From positions 36,036 through 100,035 of the forward strand of contig PYSS01000133.1 in NCBI GenBank assembly GCA_003049465.1: a stretch of 64,000 bases of DNA, given 5' to 3'. Positions within the stretch are counted from its first letter, which is position 1. Every line of letters starts with the position of its first letter. Source of the stretch: Magnaporthiopsis rhizophila (lineage: Eukaryota; Ascomycota; Sordariomycetes; Magnaporthales; Magnaporthaceae). Shown piece by piece: positions 32,456-43,928 of this stretch. The notes beneath the pieces were generated by a model. That model ran no database searches and had not been told where the DNA came from. It was given only the letters and a program-made list of their open reading frames with translations. A program made the position numbers and the translations under genes.

Positions 32456-35080
32456 ATGCGTGGTCTCTCGTTCGACACTCTTCTTGCCCTCTCCTCGCTG
32501 CTCGGCCTGGGCCATGCGTTCGAGGACAATACCGTCGCCGACGAAATCGTGCTCAAGATTGCCACGGTCCCCGTCGCCACTGGCCCGACCCCTACCACCC
32601 CTCTGCGACGACGCTCCTCCACTTCAAAGCCAGTTCCGGACTTGACCACCACAAGGAGCTACGGCACTCCCTCCTCGTGGCCCACCGGGACCGGGATCGC
32701 CCCAACGCACACCAGGTCGACCGTGTCGACCTCCTCTTCAAGCACCGTCGTCAGCCCTCCTGCCTGCACGAATCATTGGCTTGCCAAGATTGACCATCAA
32801 GGCTTCGCGCCTTACGTCCCCAGCTCGTCCACCTACAAGGTTTTCCGCAATGTCAAGGACTATGGTGCCAAAGGTGACGGTGAATCGGACGACACCGAGG
32901 CCATCAACCGGGCCATTAGCGAGGGGGGCCGTTGTGGTCCCGGAAAGTGCGATGGCACCACCATCTCGCCAGCTGTCGTCTACTTTCCCCCGGGCACCTA
33001 CCTAGTCACCAGCCCCATTATCGACTACTACTTCACACAGATATACGGCAACCCTGACTGCATGCCCGTCATCAAGGCCGCAGCCAACTTTACCGGCGCA
33101 TGGGTCCTGGACGCCAACCAGTACCAGTCCAACGGCCTGGGCTGGGGCTCGACCAATGTCTTCTGGCGTCAAGTCCGCAACTTGGTCATCGACCTTACTG
33201 GCGTGTCGTCCTCAACTGCCCTAGTGGGGATCCACTGGCCCTCTTCGCAGGCCACCGACCTCCAGAACATCTTGATCAAGATGTCCTCTGCCAGCGACAC
33301 GCAGCAGTATGGCATGCTCATCGAGGAGGGCAGTGGTGGATACATTGGCGACATGGTGTTCCAAGGTAAGATGCTGCCCTGCCGATACTCATCTTGTGTG
33401 TCTGTGAAAGAAGATAGCTAACCGTTTGAACTAGGTGGCCTCTATGGCATGCGTGTCGGTAACCAGCAATTCACCATGCGCAATCTGACGTTCGTCGGCG
33501 CCAAGACCGCCATCAGCCAGCTCTGGGACTGGGGCTGGACCTACTCCGGTCTCACCATTCGTGACTGCGACGTCGGGCTCGATATCAGCAACATGGACGG
33601 ACCCAGGATCTCTACCGCCTCCATCGTCCTCATCGACTCTGAGATAACAAACACGCGCGTCGGCATTGTTACCGCCCGCCAGGCCTCGGGTAACAACCCC
33701 TCTCAAGGAAACACGCTCATCGTCGAGAACGTTCGCCTGAGCAACGTCCAGACCGCGATCCAGGGGCCCAGCAACTCCACCCTGCTCGTCGGCACCTCTA
33801 GCTCGACCACTATAGCCGGCTGGGGCCAGGGCACCGGCTACGTCGAGAGGAGCGGCCCCACGACCTTCCAGGGTAGCATAACCCCGTTCCCGCGCCCTGG
33901 TGGTCTCACCGCCGGCACCGACTTCTACCACCGCTCGCGGCCCCAGTACTCGAACCTGCCTGCATCCCAGTTCGTCTCCGTCAGGTCCGCGGGCGCTAAG
34001 GGAGACGGCGTGACGGACGACACGGCCGCCATCAACAAGGTCATCGCCCACGCCGCCGCCTCGGGAAAGGTCGTCTACTTTGACTACGGCTTGTACGTCG
34101 TCACCTCCACCATCAAAATCCCCGCCGGCTCCCGCATCACCGGCGAGGGCCTGCCCGTCATCCTCTCGGAGGGCGAGTTCTTCAACAGCATGGAGCACCC
34201 CAAGCCTGTCGTGCGGGTGGGCAAGCCCGGAGACGAGGGCGCCGCCGTCGAGTGGAGTGACATGGTGGTCAGCACGCGCGGCCAGCAGAAGGGCGCGATC
34301 CTGATCGAGTGGAACCTGAACTCGAAGACGCCCTCGGGCATGTGGGACGTGCACACGCGCATCGGCGGCTTCAAGGGCTCCAATCTGCAGTCGGCCGAGT
34401 GCCCCAAGACGCCCGAGACATCCATCAACCCGGGCAACCTGAACCAAAAGTGCATCGCCGCCTTCATGAGCATGCACATCACCAAGTCGGCCGGCAACCT
34501 GTACAACGAGAACTGCTGGCTCTGGGTGGCGGACCACGACGTCGAGGACGGCGCGCACAACGTCCAGATCACCATCTACGCCGGCCGCGGCCTGCTGGTC
34601 GAGAGCGCGTCGGGCAACATCTGGCTCTGGGGGTCCGGCTCGGAGCACCACCAGCTGTACCAGTACCAGCTCGCGCGCACGCAAAAGATCTTTGGCGGCC
34701 AGCTCCAGACCGAGACGGCCTATTACCAACCAAATCCGCACGCCGTGATCCCCTTCCCCGCCGACGCCCGCTATCGCGACCCCGTCTTCGCGGCCGGCGA
34801 GAGCGGCTGGGGCCTGCGCGTCGTCAACAGCACCGACGTGCTCGTCTACGGCGCCGGGCTCTACTCCTTCTTCATCAACAACAACAACTCGTGCGCCGCC
34901 GAGGCCAGCGCGTTCAAGTGCCAGTCGCGCCTGACGTCCGTCGAGCGGAGCAGGCTGCACATGTACAACCTCAACACGGTCGGCGTCACAAACATGGTCA
35001 CGCTCGACGGCGTCGACGTCGTGTCCTTTGAGAACCAGAGAAACGGCTTTGTCAGCACCGTCGGGAGGTACACGAGCTAG
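32456..35080 (+). CDS. GH55 exo-beta-1,3-glucanase
   Basis: Secreted glucan 1,3-beta-glucosidase acting on laminarin and fungal cell-wall glucan. Exons 32456-33365 and 33435-35080 (intron GTAAGA..ACTAG, phase 1) give about 851 residues. The signal peptide is roughly residues 1-21 (ending GLGHA), followed by a Ser/Thr-rich stretch. Two tandem right-handed beta-helix halves are evident: the first opens with NVKDYGAKGDGESDDTEAIN, the second with VRSAGAKGDGVTDDTAAINK, the pectate-lyase-superfamily repeat shared by both GH55 halves. Other family segments are GMLIEEGSGGYIGDMVF, NENCWLWVADHD and GSGSEHHQLYQYQ. Length agrees with fungal GH55 enzymes. It could serve nutrition, mycoparasitism or wall remodelling. 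Confidence 0.93.
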
Positions 35081-35679
35081 GCAGGTGCGGTGCGATACAG
35101 GCCGTGCGGTTGCGTACATGAATGTGATGGCTTTCTTTTTATTTTGGGCATGATATTGGTTGGCTGATGGGTGGTGGATGATGTGACGTTTTAATATGCA
35201 GCAATCATTACTATATGAACTAAAAGTCTTTCTTTTGTCTACCAAGTTTTACTTTTTTTCCGTCATGAACGCGCCAGCGTTGCGCCCTCTACCCGCCAAT
35301 GCTGCTTCCTCGAGTGCCTCCTTGTCCCTCGATCTCGCCTCCAGTAATAGCCAGTTGATTGGCATCGATACGCGCCTACCACTACACGCCAACCGGTGAC
35401 TGCATTGCATTGAAAAATCACAGTTGCACGGCATTTCCGGCTGTAGCAAACCAAGCCCCCTGGTTGGTGAGGCCAACGTGGTGGGCAGGAAGCGCGGGGT
35501 ATTGCCCGGCATCTAGGGGGAATCTTCCTCCCCCCCGCGACAAGGCTTTTCTCTGATTCCCCTGCTCTTCTTCACATCAACCATCCCTCAGCCCGTCCTC
35601 AGGCGCACTCCCAAGGGATTCGCAGCCTGCTATCAACCTGATCCATGGTCTATTAGCGCCGCTTGATCCCACCTCAACC
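35081..35679. other. Intergenic region, no gene seen
   Basis: About 600 bp. The left part is T-rich 3' flank of the GH55 gene; the right part is presumed promoter of the 2EXR/F-box-like gene. No coding or RNA feature recognised. Confidence 0.45.
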
Positions 35680-36666
35680 ATGGATTTGTTCCACTTCCCC
35701 GCCGAGATCAGGCTCAAGATCTATTCCGAGCTCCTCGTCCACGATGAATGTCTCGTCGTCATGGCGGGAAAACGAGGCCGCGTGCGGCCCTGTCTCTTCG
35801 TTCTAAACTGCCAGCTCTATCCCGCCATTCTTTGCACCAGCAAGCGGGTGCACAGCGAAGCCATCTCGCCGCTCTATTCCGACAACTCTTTCCGCTTTTC
35901 CGAGCCGTATTCAGTCTCAAAACCACCAGCCACAGTCACCTCGGACGTCTTTTTGGAGCACATCGGACCTCGGGCAGCAAGTCTTCTTCGACACGTCCAT
36001 ACCCGCTTCCCCACTCCTCCTCACGCCCGAGACTGTCAGCTCAAGCAAACTGCGCTGGTCGGGCTGTGTCTCGACAATCTGAACGTTTTGCTCCAGGCCA
36101 GCCCGGGTATCACAACCCTCGACCTCGCGCTGCCTTCCAAAATCAAAGACCTTGGCCTCCGCGACACACCCTTTTTTGGCGAAACGCTCGATATGATCGA
36201 GGAGAAACTCGGAAGCTTCAAGTCGCTGCAGCAGGTCAAGATCGAGCTGCGGCTGCTGGAATGGGAATCGGCAAAACACAGCGATGACGGGGAAGAGGAG
36301 GTTGCTGTTGCTGGCGACAGCTACAGCAGCGACGGCAGCGACGGCAGCGACGGCAGCGACAGCAGCGGCAGCAGCGATGAGGGCATCACCCCGTGGAAGG
36401 CGCACAGAGACTTGCTGATGCGACAGCTGCGCAGCCGAGGATGGGCGGTTCATGTCACCAAGGTGCCCAGGGTCTGGACCACCTCTGACGGCATGAGGTT
36501 TACCGACAAGGTTGGGTACATCATGCACATGCGTGACCTGTGGGAGAACGAAATGGAGCAGCGCTCATGGGAATGGCGGGGGCGCGGGTGGGACATAGAA
36601 TCCGCGCGTGGGACGCAGGAGTACGCCTACAGGAAGGGTTGGGCGGACGATGAAGGCCCTGCGTGA
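35680..36666 (+). CDS. F-box/2EXR-like hypothetical protein
   Basis: Intronless, 328 residues. The opening FPAEIRLKIYSELLV followed by LYPAILCTSKRVHSEAISPLYSDNSF is the pattern of the very large fungal 2EXR/F-box-like group (an F-box-like helix pair, then 'L...Ck.v..E...lly'). The middle part looks leucine-rich and helical. Residues about 213-233 are a low-complexity Ser-Asp-Gly repeat (codons around 36322-36381, repeated GGCAGCGAC), a likely site of length polymorphism. The C-terminus is Trp/Arg-rich. Such proteins are often SCF-type substrate adaptors but the role of this one is unknown, and no ligase partner is nearby. Confidence 0.8.
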   Translation: MDLFHFPAEIRLKIYSELLVHDECLVVMAGKRGRVRPCLFVLNCQLYPAILCTSKRVHSEAISPLYSDNSFRFSEPYSVSKPPATVTSDVFLEHIGPRAASLLRHVHTRFPTPPHARDCQLKQTALVGLCLDNLNVLLQASPGITTLDLALPSKIKDLGLRDTPFFGETLDMIEEKLGSFKSLQQVKIELRLLEWESAKHSDDGEEEVAVAGDSYSSDGSDGSDGSDSSGSSDEGITPWKAHRDLLMRQLRSRGWAVHVTKVPRVWTTSDGMRFTDKVGYIMHMRDLWENEMEQRSWEWRGRGWDIESARGTQEYAYRKGWADDEGPA

Positions 36667-37681
36667 TTGGGATACCAGCATTCAGGAGGCAGGCTGCCTT
36701 CCTGTTTTGTCATGAGGCTAGATGCGGGCTGGGGACTTTCTATTATCGCGCATTCATCGAATACTTAATGACTTTCGCTGGGTTCATTTCCACCGAATTA
36801 CCCTGGTTTTAGCACACGTAGGCGTCTTTTCGGTGTGGCTCACTGGCTGACCGGAAGGTTACGTGCTTCGACCAGGGGCATGGGGCCGTGGGAGGATGGA
36901 CGGTGATGCGAGCATTCTGTCCTGCCAATAATGCATGCTGGACGACCACGCAGGCCGAGCTGGTTGGCCGGATATGGATCAGCATCACGCCTACCACGAA
37001 GCCACTGTGCAGACCACAAACAGCGGCAGACTCACTCCGAAAAAATGCTACCTGCAAATGCACCGCTCACATGAGTGATGGGGAAATCCGCACGTAGGAA
37101 GTCGGGCTAGATTGTGAACAACGCTACTTGCCGCATTTCTCATATCAGACAGCTGAGTCGGATGCACCTGTGTGTGCGTTGTCCCACGCGGCGGAATGCG
37201 GCCACACGCAATATCTCGGCTATACAGGCACCTCCGGAAACAGAATGCTAGACGTGATAGGCACCTCGGAGCAGGCTTCCAGCCCAGACCCGACCGCTTC
37301 GAGGAGCTTGCCCTTAATCAAAAGTACTGGCCGCGCTAATCAGAGCACGGAAATCGTGGCTATGGGGTGGCTGTGTGTATACCTTTGGTGCTCCTGTTTG
37401 CCCGTGTGCACTGGGTGGCTGGGGCTGAGCAGCCCCAATTGTGCCTCGCTGGGCGTTACGGCCTGATTCCAACCCGATTGCTTGGCTGCGGCACGTCCAG
37501 ATGAAATCGAATCGTGATATGGCATCGCTGCCACTGAGGCCAATCACGGCCGAACAAGGCGGCTCACCTGGCGCTTTCGGGATTTATATCTATCGCAAGG
37601 GAAGAAGTATTAAACCGTCAAGATAGATCCTGACATCCTTCACTCCGTGGATGCTTTGTTCTCTTCCTCATCCACTCCGTC
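36667..37681. other. Intergenic region, no gene seen
   Basis: About 1 kb with no recognisable gene. A TATCTATCGC/TATT-rich segment at 37585-37615 precedes the HeLo gene and may be its core promoter. Confidence 0.4.
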
Positions 37682-39424
37682 ATGGCCGAGTTCGCAGGCC
37701 TCATCATCGGGGCCATTCCCCTCGCATCACTTTTCACCACCTGCATCGACGGGTTCGCCTACATCAAGGCCGGTCAGAATCTTGAGCGAGATCTACAAAT
37801 TCTCCTCTCAAGCTTGATATCGAAAAGGCCCGGCTGTTGTCCTGGGGAAACGCCGTCGGCATCGTTCGGGGTACACATGACGGACGGCACTCAGCCCTAA
37901 ATGACCAAAGCAAGGAGGCGAGGGTTAGGTCCATCCTGGAGAGCGTCAGGGTCCTGTTGACGGACTCGCAGACGCTAGAGAACAAGTACGCCCTACAGGA
38001 GATTCCAGAGCCGTCTCAGACAGCCGCCACCGGTGGAACCCAACGCTTCGACGTTGTCAGCCGCGCCAGCACATTCTGGAGGTCCTACAATCGACTCCGT
38101 AGCCGCTTCGGCACGGCCCAGGATCGCGCGCGGGTGGGCATCGCCAAGCGCACCACCTGGGCCATCCACGACCGCGAGAGGTTCAGAGAATTCGTGGCGG
38201 ACCTACACGAGCTTATCGACGGTTTGGAGGATGTGGCGCCCGATGCCTTCGCCGCCGCCGAGAGGGTAGTGGAAGATGACGTCGGAAGCCTCCGGCTTTC
38301 CAGCCTCAGGCTCGTGGGGGACGCACTGGGCGGAGACGTCAGGTACCATGCCCTGGCGGACGTCGTTAGCGAGGCCACCCAGGCGACCGAAGACGGAAGA
38401 ACCGACCAGTGGCTGGACGACCAGAGCGATTCGGAGGTTGCACAGCCCCAGGCCACCCAGGAAACGACACAAAATGATCTACCCATGGGTAAGCTACATG
38501 CCCGACTTCCGTCTATGCACTTTGAGATAGCGTGTCCATCCTTGGGCTAATATTATTTTAGCGTTCCGCAGTGACGCGAGATGCTTCATGATGTTCACGC
38601 CACAATGTGGAAGCGAACGAACTAATACGCGACCCTGCATCCAAACCAGGCGACCATTTCCTCCTTACTTCACGTCCAAAAGCATCTTGGCAGTGCATGC
38701 TAAGAGCTGGCACCCGGGTTGTCGCATCGGATCGTGGATCGTCCTAGAGAGTGTCTGCGGCCTCGATTCCCTGACCCTGACCAAGCTCCGTCTCGGGCTG
38801 CAGTGGCGCTCCCTAGGAATGACCGACGCGGAGAGTGAGACGAATTCGGCGCCCACAGACGACTCCCCGTGTTATATAGCCGACGTCTTCATCTACTGTC
38901 CTCCTTGTACAAGACTCATCGATACCGCCGTCGAAGTGTGCAACAGCTTGCCAGACCCTCTGCTCCTCCGGCGACTGATCAGGATCGACGAGCGGCTTCC
39001 CTGCACCTGTCTTGATCGGGCTCTTGCGTTGGAAGCCTTGCAAGCTATCCTAGAGCAGATCCAGCATGTCGAGAGCGACACAGAACCAGGCGTCGCGTAT
39101 TTGCGCTATTCCCGCGCTGAGTATATCGACAGGGACTTCTTAGAGCGGAGAATCATGGCTTTGGAGGAAGAGTTGTCTGCCGCTCCCCCAGCTACGCCCG
39201 ACGAGAATATGAGGCGCATACTGGTAGAGCACCGGTATAAAGCCAACCTAGGCGGGTTGGTGATCCTCGGCGAGCATCAAAACCTAAGCCCTCTGGCACA
39301 GCTGCCGGCGTTCCCGAAAAAGGCTCGAGTGGTGCGAGAGAATGAAATTTGGGTCTTTTTTTATAATTGGGACGTGTGGTGGCGTGATAGAATCGGCACG
39401 TTTACGACCAAGGGCTGGAATTAA
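37682..39424 (+). CDS. HeLo (prion-inhibition/propagation) domain protein with unidentified C-terminus, frameshifted
   Basis: The N-terminus (MAEFAGLIIGAIPLASLFTT, then CIDGFAYIKAG) and the following DIEKARLLSWGNAVGI are clear HeLo-domain features, the membrane-targeting module known from HET-S. The two parts are one base out of frame: the first frame runs from 37682, the second begins near 37810, and no intron fits. After the HeLo region (to about 38400) an acidic Gln/Thr-rich linker leads to an intron 38489-38561 (GTAAGC..TTTTAG, phase 1). The second exon, 38562-39424, encodes about 287 residues that I do not recognise; it is cysteine-containing and helical and ends in an aromatic-rich stretch. 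No NACHT, kinase or amyloid-repeat domain is visible. With the lesion it is either a sequence error or an inactive allele. Confidence 0.7.
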
Positions 39425-39425
39425 A

Positions 39426-40372
39426 CTAACGTGTCAGTATCCTTCGCCTTTTCGGCGTGTTACGACCAAGGCCGCCAAAACAGAGGCCGGGAGGGGTGGC
39501 TAGGGGCCGATAGGCTGTGTGTAGATTGTCGTGATAGACCTCGAAATTGTCATCCATCATACCGAAGGTGAAGTGAATTTGCGTGTAAGACGGATCAATC
39601 TGGAAAACGTCCATGTCTAAACAGGACCGGCCCAGGTTCCAGGCTTCGAAATAGGCCCAGTTTGATAAACCCAGCAGGTCGCTCGCTGCGGATGAAACTC
39701 ATTCCATAGTCGGAGATGCAGCCGTAGATGTCCCTTCGGGCTGTACGTGGTGGACCAGTATAGGTGTCAATGCAGAAATCAACGCATTGGCCGCGCTGAG
39801 GATGGCTAGCCATCGAGCAAGACCCGGGAATGCACGAGAATCGTCGCCGCCGGCACGCAGGGCCGGAAGCGGTGAAGAGACGTATGCCCTGCTGGGGGGT
39901 TCACTCACAACGTTGCAGCGCGAGTTCAAGGGACACGGGTTGAACTTTGCCCAAGTCCCGTGAGCTGGACCCGTCGGGCATCACCGTCCCTGGTTTCTGC
40001 GGCCCGCAGACGGCGTTCGCAATGAACGAGATTGGGAGTGCAGGAGAAAACCAACCCCAGGGGTCCTTAATCATCCTCTCTAGCTCGTCAAAGATAGCGC
40101 TACAAATGCCCGATGCTCTGTGAGGCGACATTGCCGCCGATGTCATCATTGGATGCAGAAGGGATCCAGGCCAGTTGCGGCGAAAGCTCCTCGCCGCCGT
40201 GATGGGAGAATAGGGAGGTGAGAGAAGAGGAGTTGCTTAGGACAAAGAAGTCGTCTCCCTCAAGCTTGCAGACTCGGATCTGCTGCTTGCTGCTGCCAGG
40301 GATATGGATCGAAAAGTCGACCATCAAAGCCTTGCGGCAAGCCTGAAGCTGACCAAATTCACTCAGCGCCAT
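39426..40372 (-). CDS. Unidentified gene, convergent with the HeLo gene
   Basis: Protein-like segments lie in order on the minus strand. They are an opening frame from ATG 40372 (MALSEFGQLQACRKALMVDF, LEGDDFFVLSNSS), a second from about 40150 to 39906 (ICSAIFDELERMIKDPWGWF), and a third from about 39690 to 39426 (LSNWAYFEAWNLG, IDPSYTQIHFTFGMMDD). Segments two and three join well by an intron of about 220 nt (GTGAGT near 39908, acceptor near 39690, phase 1). Segments one and two are out of frame with no obvious intron. I recognise no domain. The stop is 1 bp from the end of the HeLo gene, so the two would share 3' sequence. Confidence 0.35.
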
Positions 40373-40978
40373 TCAGTCGGATGGCTGGTAACCGAAGTGA
40401 GCGGGCTGCATAGTCTGTCCCGCTTGTTCAAGGAGCCCGTTTGTCATTTGCCACCACCTCGCAGGCCCCTCAACCTCTTTGCGGAAGAACTATCGGGGAA
40501 CTTCCGCCACAAATTCCTAGGCGCATCATTGCCATGATGTCATCACCGTCTCCGTTTTGGCGCGTTGATTCTACGCAAGGCCAAAGGAGCCCCAAACCCC
40601 AAGCCTCGAGGACCTTGTGCCTTGGTGTAGCATCTAAGAAACCTTGTACATCCGGTGATCTACGTTTATCCACATCTTGCCTTTTTCTTTGTCGTGAACT
40701 ACGGCCAGACTACATATCAAACCCGCCGCATCTACGCTACCGAAGCCCACATGTCGGACAATATTTCACCTTGACGATCTGCCGGAGGATCCCTTTGCTT
40801 CTTGCATCCACTATATGCAAGGCTATTCAGTATAGATGATTTTCACCACTGTAACTTACTCTTTCAAATAGCCGGAAGGGCCACTACCTTTTTCTCTATA
40901 CGGATAGGGACTTGGAAAATATCAATGCAAAACGGTTGCCCCTATGGCAAATAAGACCCACGAGCAGAAACGCATAGC
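40373..40978. other. Intergenic region, no gene seen
   Basis: About 600 bp upstream of the 5S gene and of the unidentified minus-strand gene. Nothing further recognised. Confidence 0.4.
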
Positions 40979-41098
40979 ACATACGACCATACCCACTGGA
41001 ATACACGGGATCCCGTCCGCTCTCCCCTCGTTAAACCAGTGAGGGCCGAACTAGTACTCAGGTGGGTGACCACTGGGGAATCATCGGTGTTGTATGTT
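40979..41098 (+). rRNA. 5S ribosomal RNA
   Basis: The 120-nt segment starts ACATACGACCATACCCACTG and ends GGTGTTGTATGTT. The ends pair to form helix I (ACATACGAC with the terminal GTTGTATGT), CCACTGG pairs with CCAGTG further on, and the internal GGGTGGGTGACCACTGGGGAA matches the conserved loop E / C-box region of ascomycete 5S RNA. It is followed by a T-rich stretch (41097-41113), the expected RNA polymerase III terminator. The gene stands alone, as in Neurospora and relatives where 5S genes are dispersed rather than in the rDNA repeat. Its 3' part is duplicated across an adjacent N (see the repeat entry). Confidence 0.88.
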
Positions 41099-41161
41099 TT
41101 TGCTCTTTTTATCTCGCCAGTNATCGGTGTTGTATGTTTTTGCTCTTTTTATCTCGCCAGT
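41083..41161. repeat. 39-bp perfect duplication flanking a single N
   Basis: Copy 1 is 41083-41121, the N is at 41122 and copy 2 is 41123-41161. The unit comprises the last 16 bases of the 5S gene plus its T-rich terminator and CTCGCCAGT. An identical repeat on both sides of one N is the usual mark of two contig ends that overlap but were joined with a gap symbol, so the duplication is probably an assembly artefact. Confidence 0.9.
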
Positions 41162-42899
41162 TGTGCGTGCCAGCACGAAAAGGATACCATATTTTCTGCT
41201 ACGGTAATATTGTGTGGTAGAAAAGAGTGTACTGTCGTATCTTTTGAGAAACTCGAAATCCACAGCCGTTTTTCGCCTCACCGTAATTCCCTTCCGCGAG
41301 GCCCTGGTCCCTCCAACCTCTGCCACTTCGTTTATCAGACCGGGAGCGTGGCTATCACCGCTCGAGTGGATGTCGGCTAGGCGCCGCCATGCTGCTCGCT
41401 TGGCGTCAGTTTCCCCGAACAGGAGTACGGCGGGGGCGGCCACCAATAATACCCATTCCGCTGCTCCGGGATCCACATTCGTTGATCAGCCCAGCGCAGC
41501 CTCGCCGTCGGAGCTCCGAGGCCGGTAGTTGTCGCTTCAAGCGCTGCGGCCGCGGATCCGGCTGCAGTTGGCGCCGGCGCCAAAACACATAAGATGCTAG
41601 ATCCGATCTTGATAAAGAACATACCACTCGACCGCACCATGGCAATCGTGTCTATGCCTTCGACAGAGCGGCAAAAGTGCCCGACCCTAACGGTCCCGGA
41701 AGGACCCCGGGTCGCCAAAGAACCGGTAATGCTTATGAGGCTCCCATCCCAGACCCTAGCGCATCCGACGCCTTCTGCTGCCGCGACATCTTTGTCACAA
41801 CGTGAATACGGACGGCAGGAGCGCCGGGGTGGCTAGGTCGACGAGAGCATTGGCCGCATCTTGCGCTAAGCACGACGTAAGTTCGTCAAGCCCCTGGGCG
41901 TGCGGCATGAGCACTAGGCCCCGAGCGTGGGCCCGCGACAGGGCCGCCGCCGGCCGAAAAGGTGGAAGAGCTCATGATATGTGGAGTAGCAGTGGACACC
42001 ACCGCTGCGGGCGAAGAAAACAGCACGGAGCCGGGCGTGCGACGGCAGGCGCAGGGCGGCGGGGGACAGAAACGGGATCGAGAGCTCGGAGCAGCCGATC
42101 CTGAGCGCGCATACGATTTGTCGCGGCCATGGTGAACGCATGGATTTGTGGCAGAGACAACCCGTATCAGCTTCTATAAAGGGTGCCCAAGGCACTCGTG
42201 TTTTCGGCTGACCAGGAAGATTTAAACGGTGGAACCCGCTTGAAGAATGTCCCACATATCGCGGTACGAAAGTTTGGGCTCGGATTGCCTGTAAGTATGC
42301 CGGTCCGGGGGATGGACGGGAGTTTCCATGGTGGTGGCGGGATGGCAGTCACCGGCGGCTCGTCTTCCGGTGTTGGCGCATACTCACCGCCCCGAGGTGC
42401 ACCAGCCGTCTCTTCCATGCCATGGTATCAACGGCAAAACGATTAGATTTGTAATCAAAAAGAAAACCCACTCCCAGCCAATCCTTGGAACGGATCGAAT
42501 CCCGGCTTTAATACAAACAATATGTCAGCCTGCCACAGGATCTTCCGCAAACGCCAAACCCTTCCGGCAAGCCTTTTTCGGCGAGACGTCACGCTCGATA
42601 TTTTGTTCCTGGATAAGCTCCACGCTAGGGTAACTCAACATGCATGCGAGGTTAAAGCGGACGTCGGACGCTCGGGAACGCGGAGAGCCTCCGGGGCCAA
42701 AACGACGCGGCGTTTATGCACGTCGGGGGTCTCAGGCACCGGAAGAGCCGAAGGGCTGTTTATAAAACGTGCTCGCTTGCGACTACACGCGGTGATGGAA
42801 ATAGGAATATTAGCGCTCATCTGCCTTTTAAAGATCAAAGCCCGGCTTTCATATCCAATTTTCCCAACAGCGGGCGCCCACACGAACAAGCGGATAAAA
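41162..42899. other. Gene-poor region, no supported gene
   Basis: About 1.7 kb between the 5S gene and the SDR pseudogene. Several medium open frames exist on both strands, but none has a recognisable domain or consistent splicing. No transposon terminal repeats were seen by eye. Confidence 0.4.
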
Positions 42900-43928
42900 A
42901 TGGCTTCCGACCAATCTCCGGCCGAGATCTCCAAAGTGCCGGCCAAGCCGACCCTAACACCCTTTGAGGGCAAGGTTATCGCCGTCACGGGGGCCAGCCG
43001 CGGGACAGGCCTGGCGCTGACGCGGTACCTGATCGAGCGTGCGGGACCGTGTCCATGTGCTCGGCCACGGCGAAGAACCTCTTGGCTGCGAAGGAGGGGA
43101 TCCTGAGGGATTTTCCCGAAGCCAAGGACCGGGTGATGACCACGGTCGTCGACATCGGCAAGTTTGACATGGTGGAGGCCTGGATCAAGGCGACCGTGGA
43201 GAGGTTCGGGCCGCTCGACGGGGCCGCCAACGTGGCTGGTATGTGTTATCTCTTATCAGCGTGCCATGTATTTCTGCACACATCTTCCCGATTAAGCAAT
43301 GGACGTCACTAACTCTCCAGGTCTTCCCCATGCATGGCAGGAGTCGAGCAGTCGCGCGTCAGCCCCATAACGATGCTAGAGCCTGAGTACTTCTCGGAAA
43401 TTTTGCATGCCAACGTGACGGGCACGTTTTACTGCCTGCGGGAGGAGATGAAGAACATGCGCGACGGCGGCAGCATTGTGAACGTAGGCAGCATCGCCAG
43501 CACTTATGGCAGCCCGGGGCTGTCGGCCTACGGGACGGCCAAGCACGCGCTCAGGGTCTCACCAAGGCGGCCGCGTTCGAGGGCGCCCCGCGGCGTATCC
43601 GCGTTAACGCCCTAAACCCGTAAGTTGCAATTGGCTTTGGCTGGTTCGGGGGATTTATGGATGGATATTCGACATGTTCCGATCGGCGAGCCGGACTGAC
43701 GTTAAGAGCAGAGGTTTTATCGACACCGACATGTTAAACAAGCCGTACGAGGTGCCCAACGGCCAGTAAATCCGCTTCGGCAACCAGGATATGGCTTTGA
43801 TATCGGGGGCGTCCCAGCCTTGGGAGATCGCGGCTGGCATCGCCTTCCTGCTGGATAACGAGCCGCGCTTCGTCACGAAGGCCCAGTGGGGCATCGGCGG
43901 CGACTGGCTCGAGAAGTCTTACCAGTGA
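42900..43928 (+). pseudogene. Short-chain dehydrogenase/reductase (SDR), disrupted
   Basis: Classical SDR pieces appear in order: the Rossmann motif GKVIAVTGASRGTGLALTRY, then DIGKFDMVEAWIKATVERFG, NVAG at an exon end, GGSIVNVGSIASTYG, the active-site SAYGTAKHAL (YxxxK), RIRVNALNP and a C-terminal PWEIAAGIAFLLDNEPRFVT. Two introns fit by phase (about 43238-43339 and 43620-43711). Three lesions break it: one base appears missing at the GGG run 43043-43045, another at the GGG run 43554-43556, and a stop codon TAA stands at 43767-43769. The catalytic Ser and Tyr-Lys remain. It would have been an NAD(P)-dependent oxidoreductase of about 270 residues. Sequence error could explain the two indels but not as easily the stop. 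Confidence 0.82.

Noticed and set aside
33431..35245. A 604-codon open frame on the minus strand
   Set aside because: It is the antisense shadow of the GH55 gene in GC-rich sequence; it is Val/Asp/Gly/Arg-rich and shows no domain.
41162..42899. Transposable element in the gene-poor stretch
   Set aside because: No transposase or reverse-transcriptase motif, terminal repeat or target duplication could be seen.
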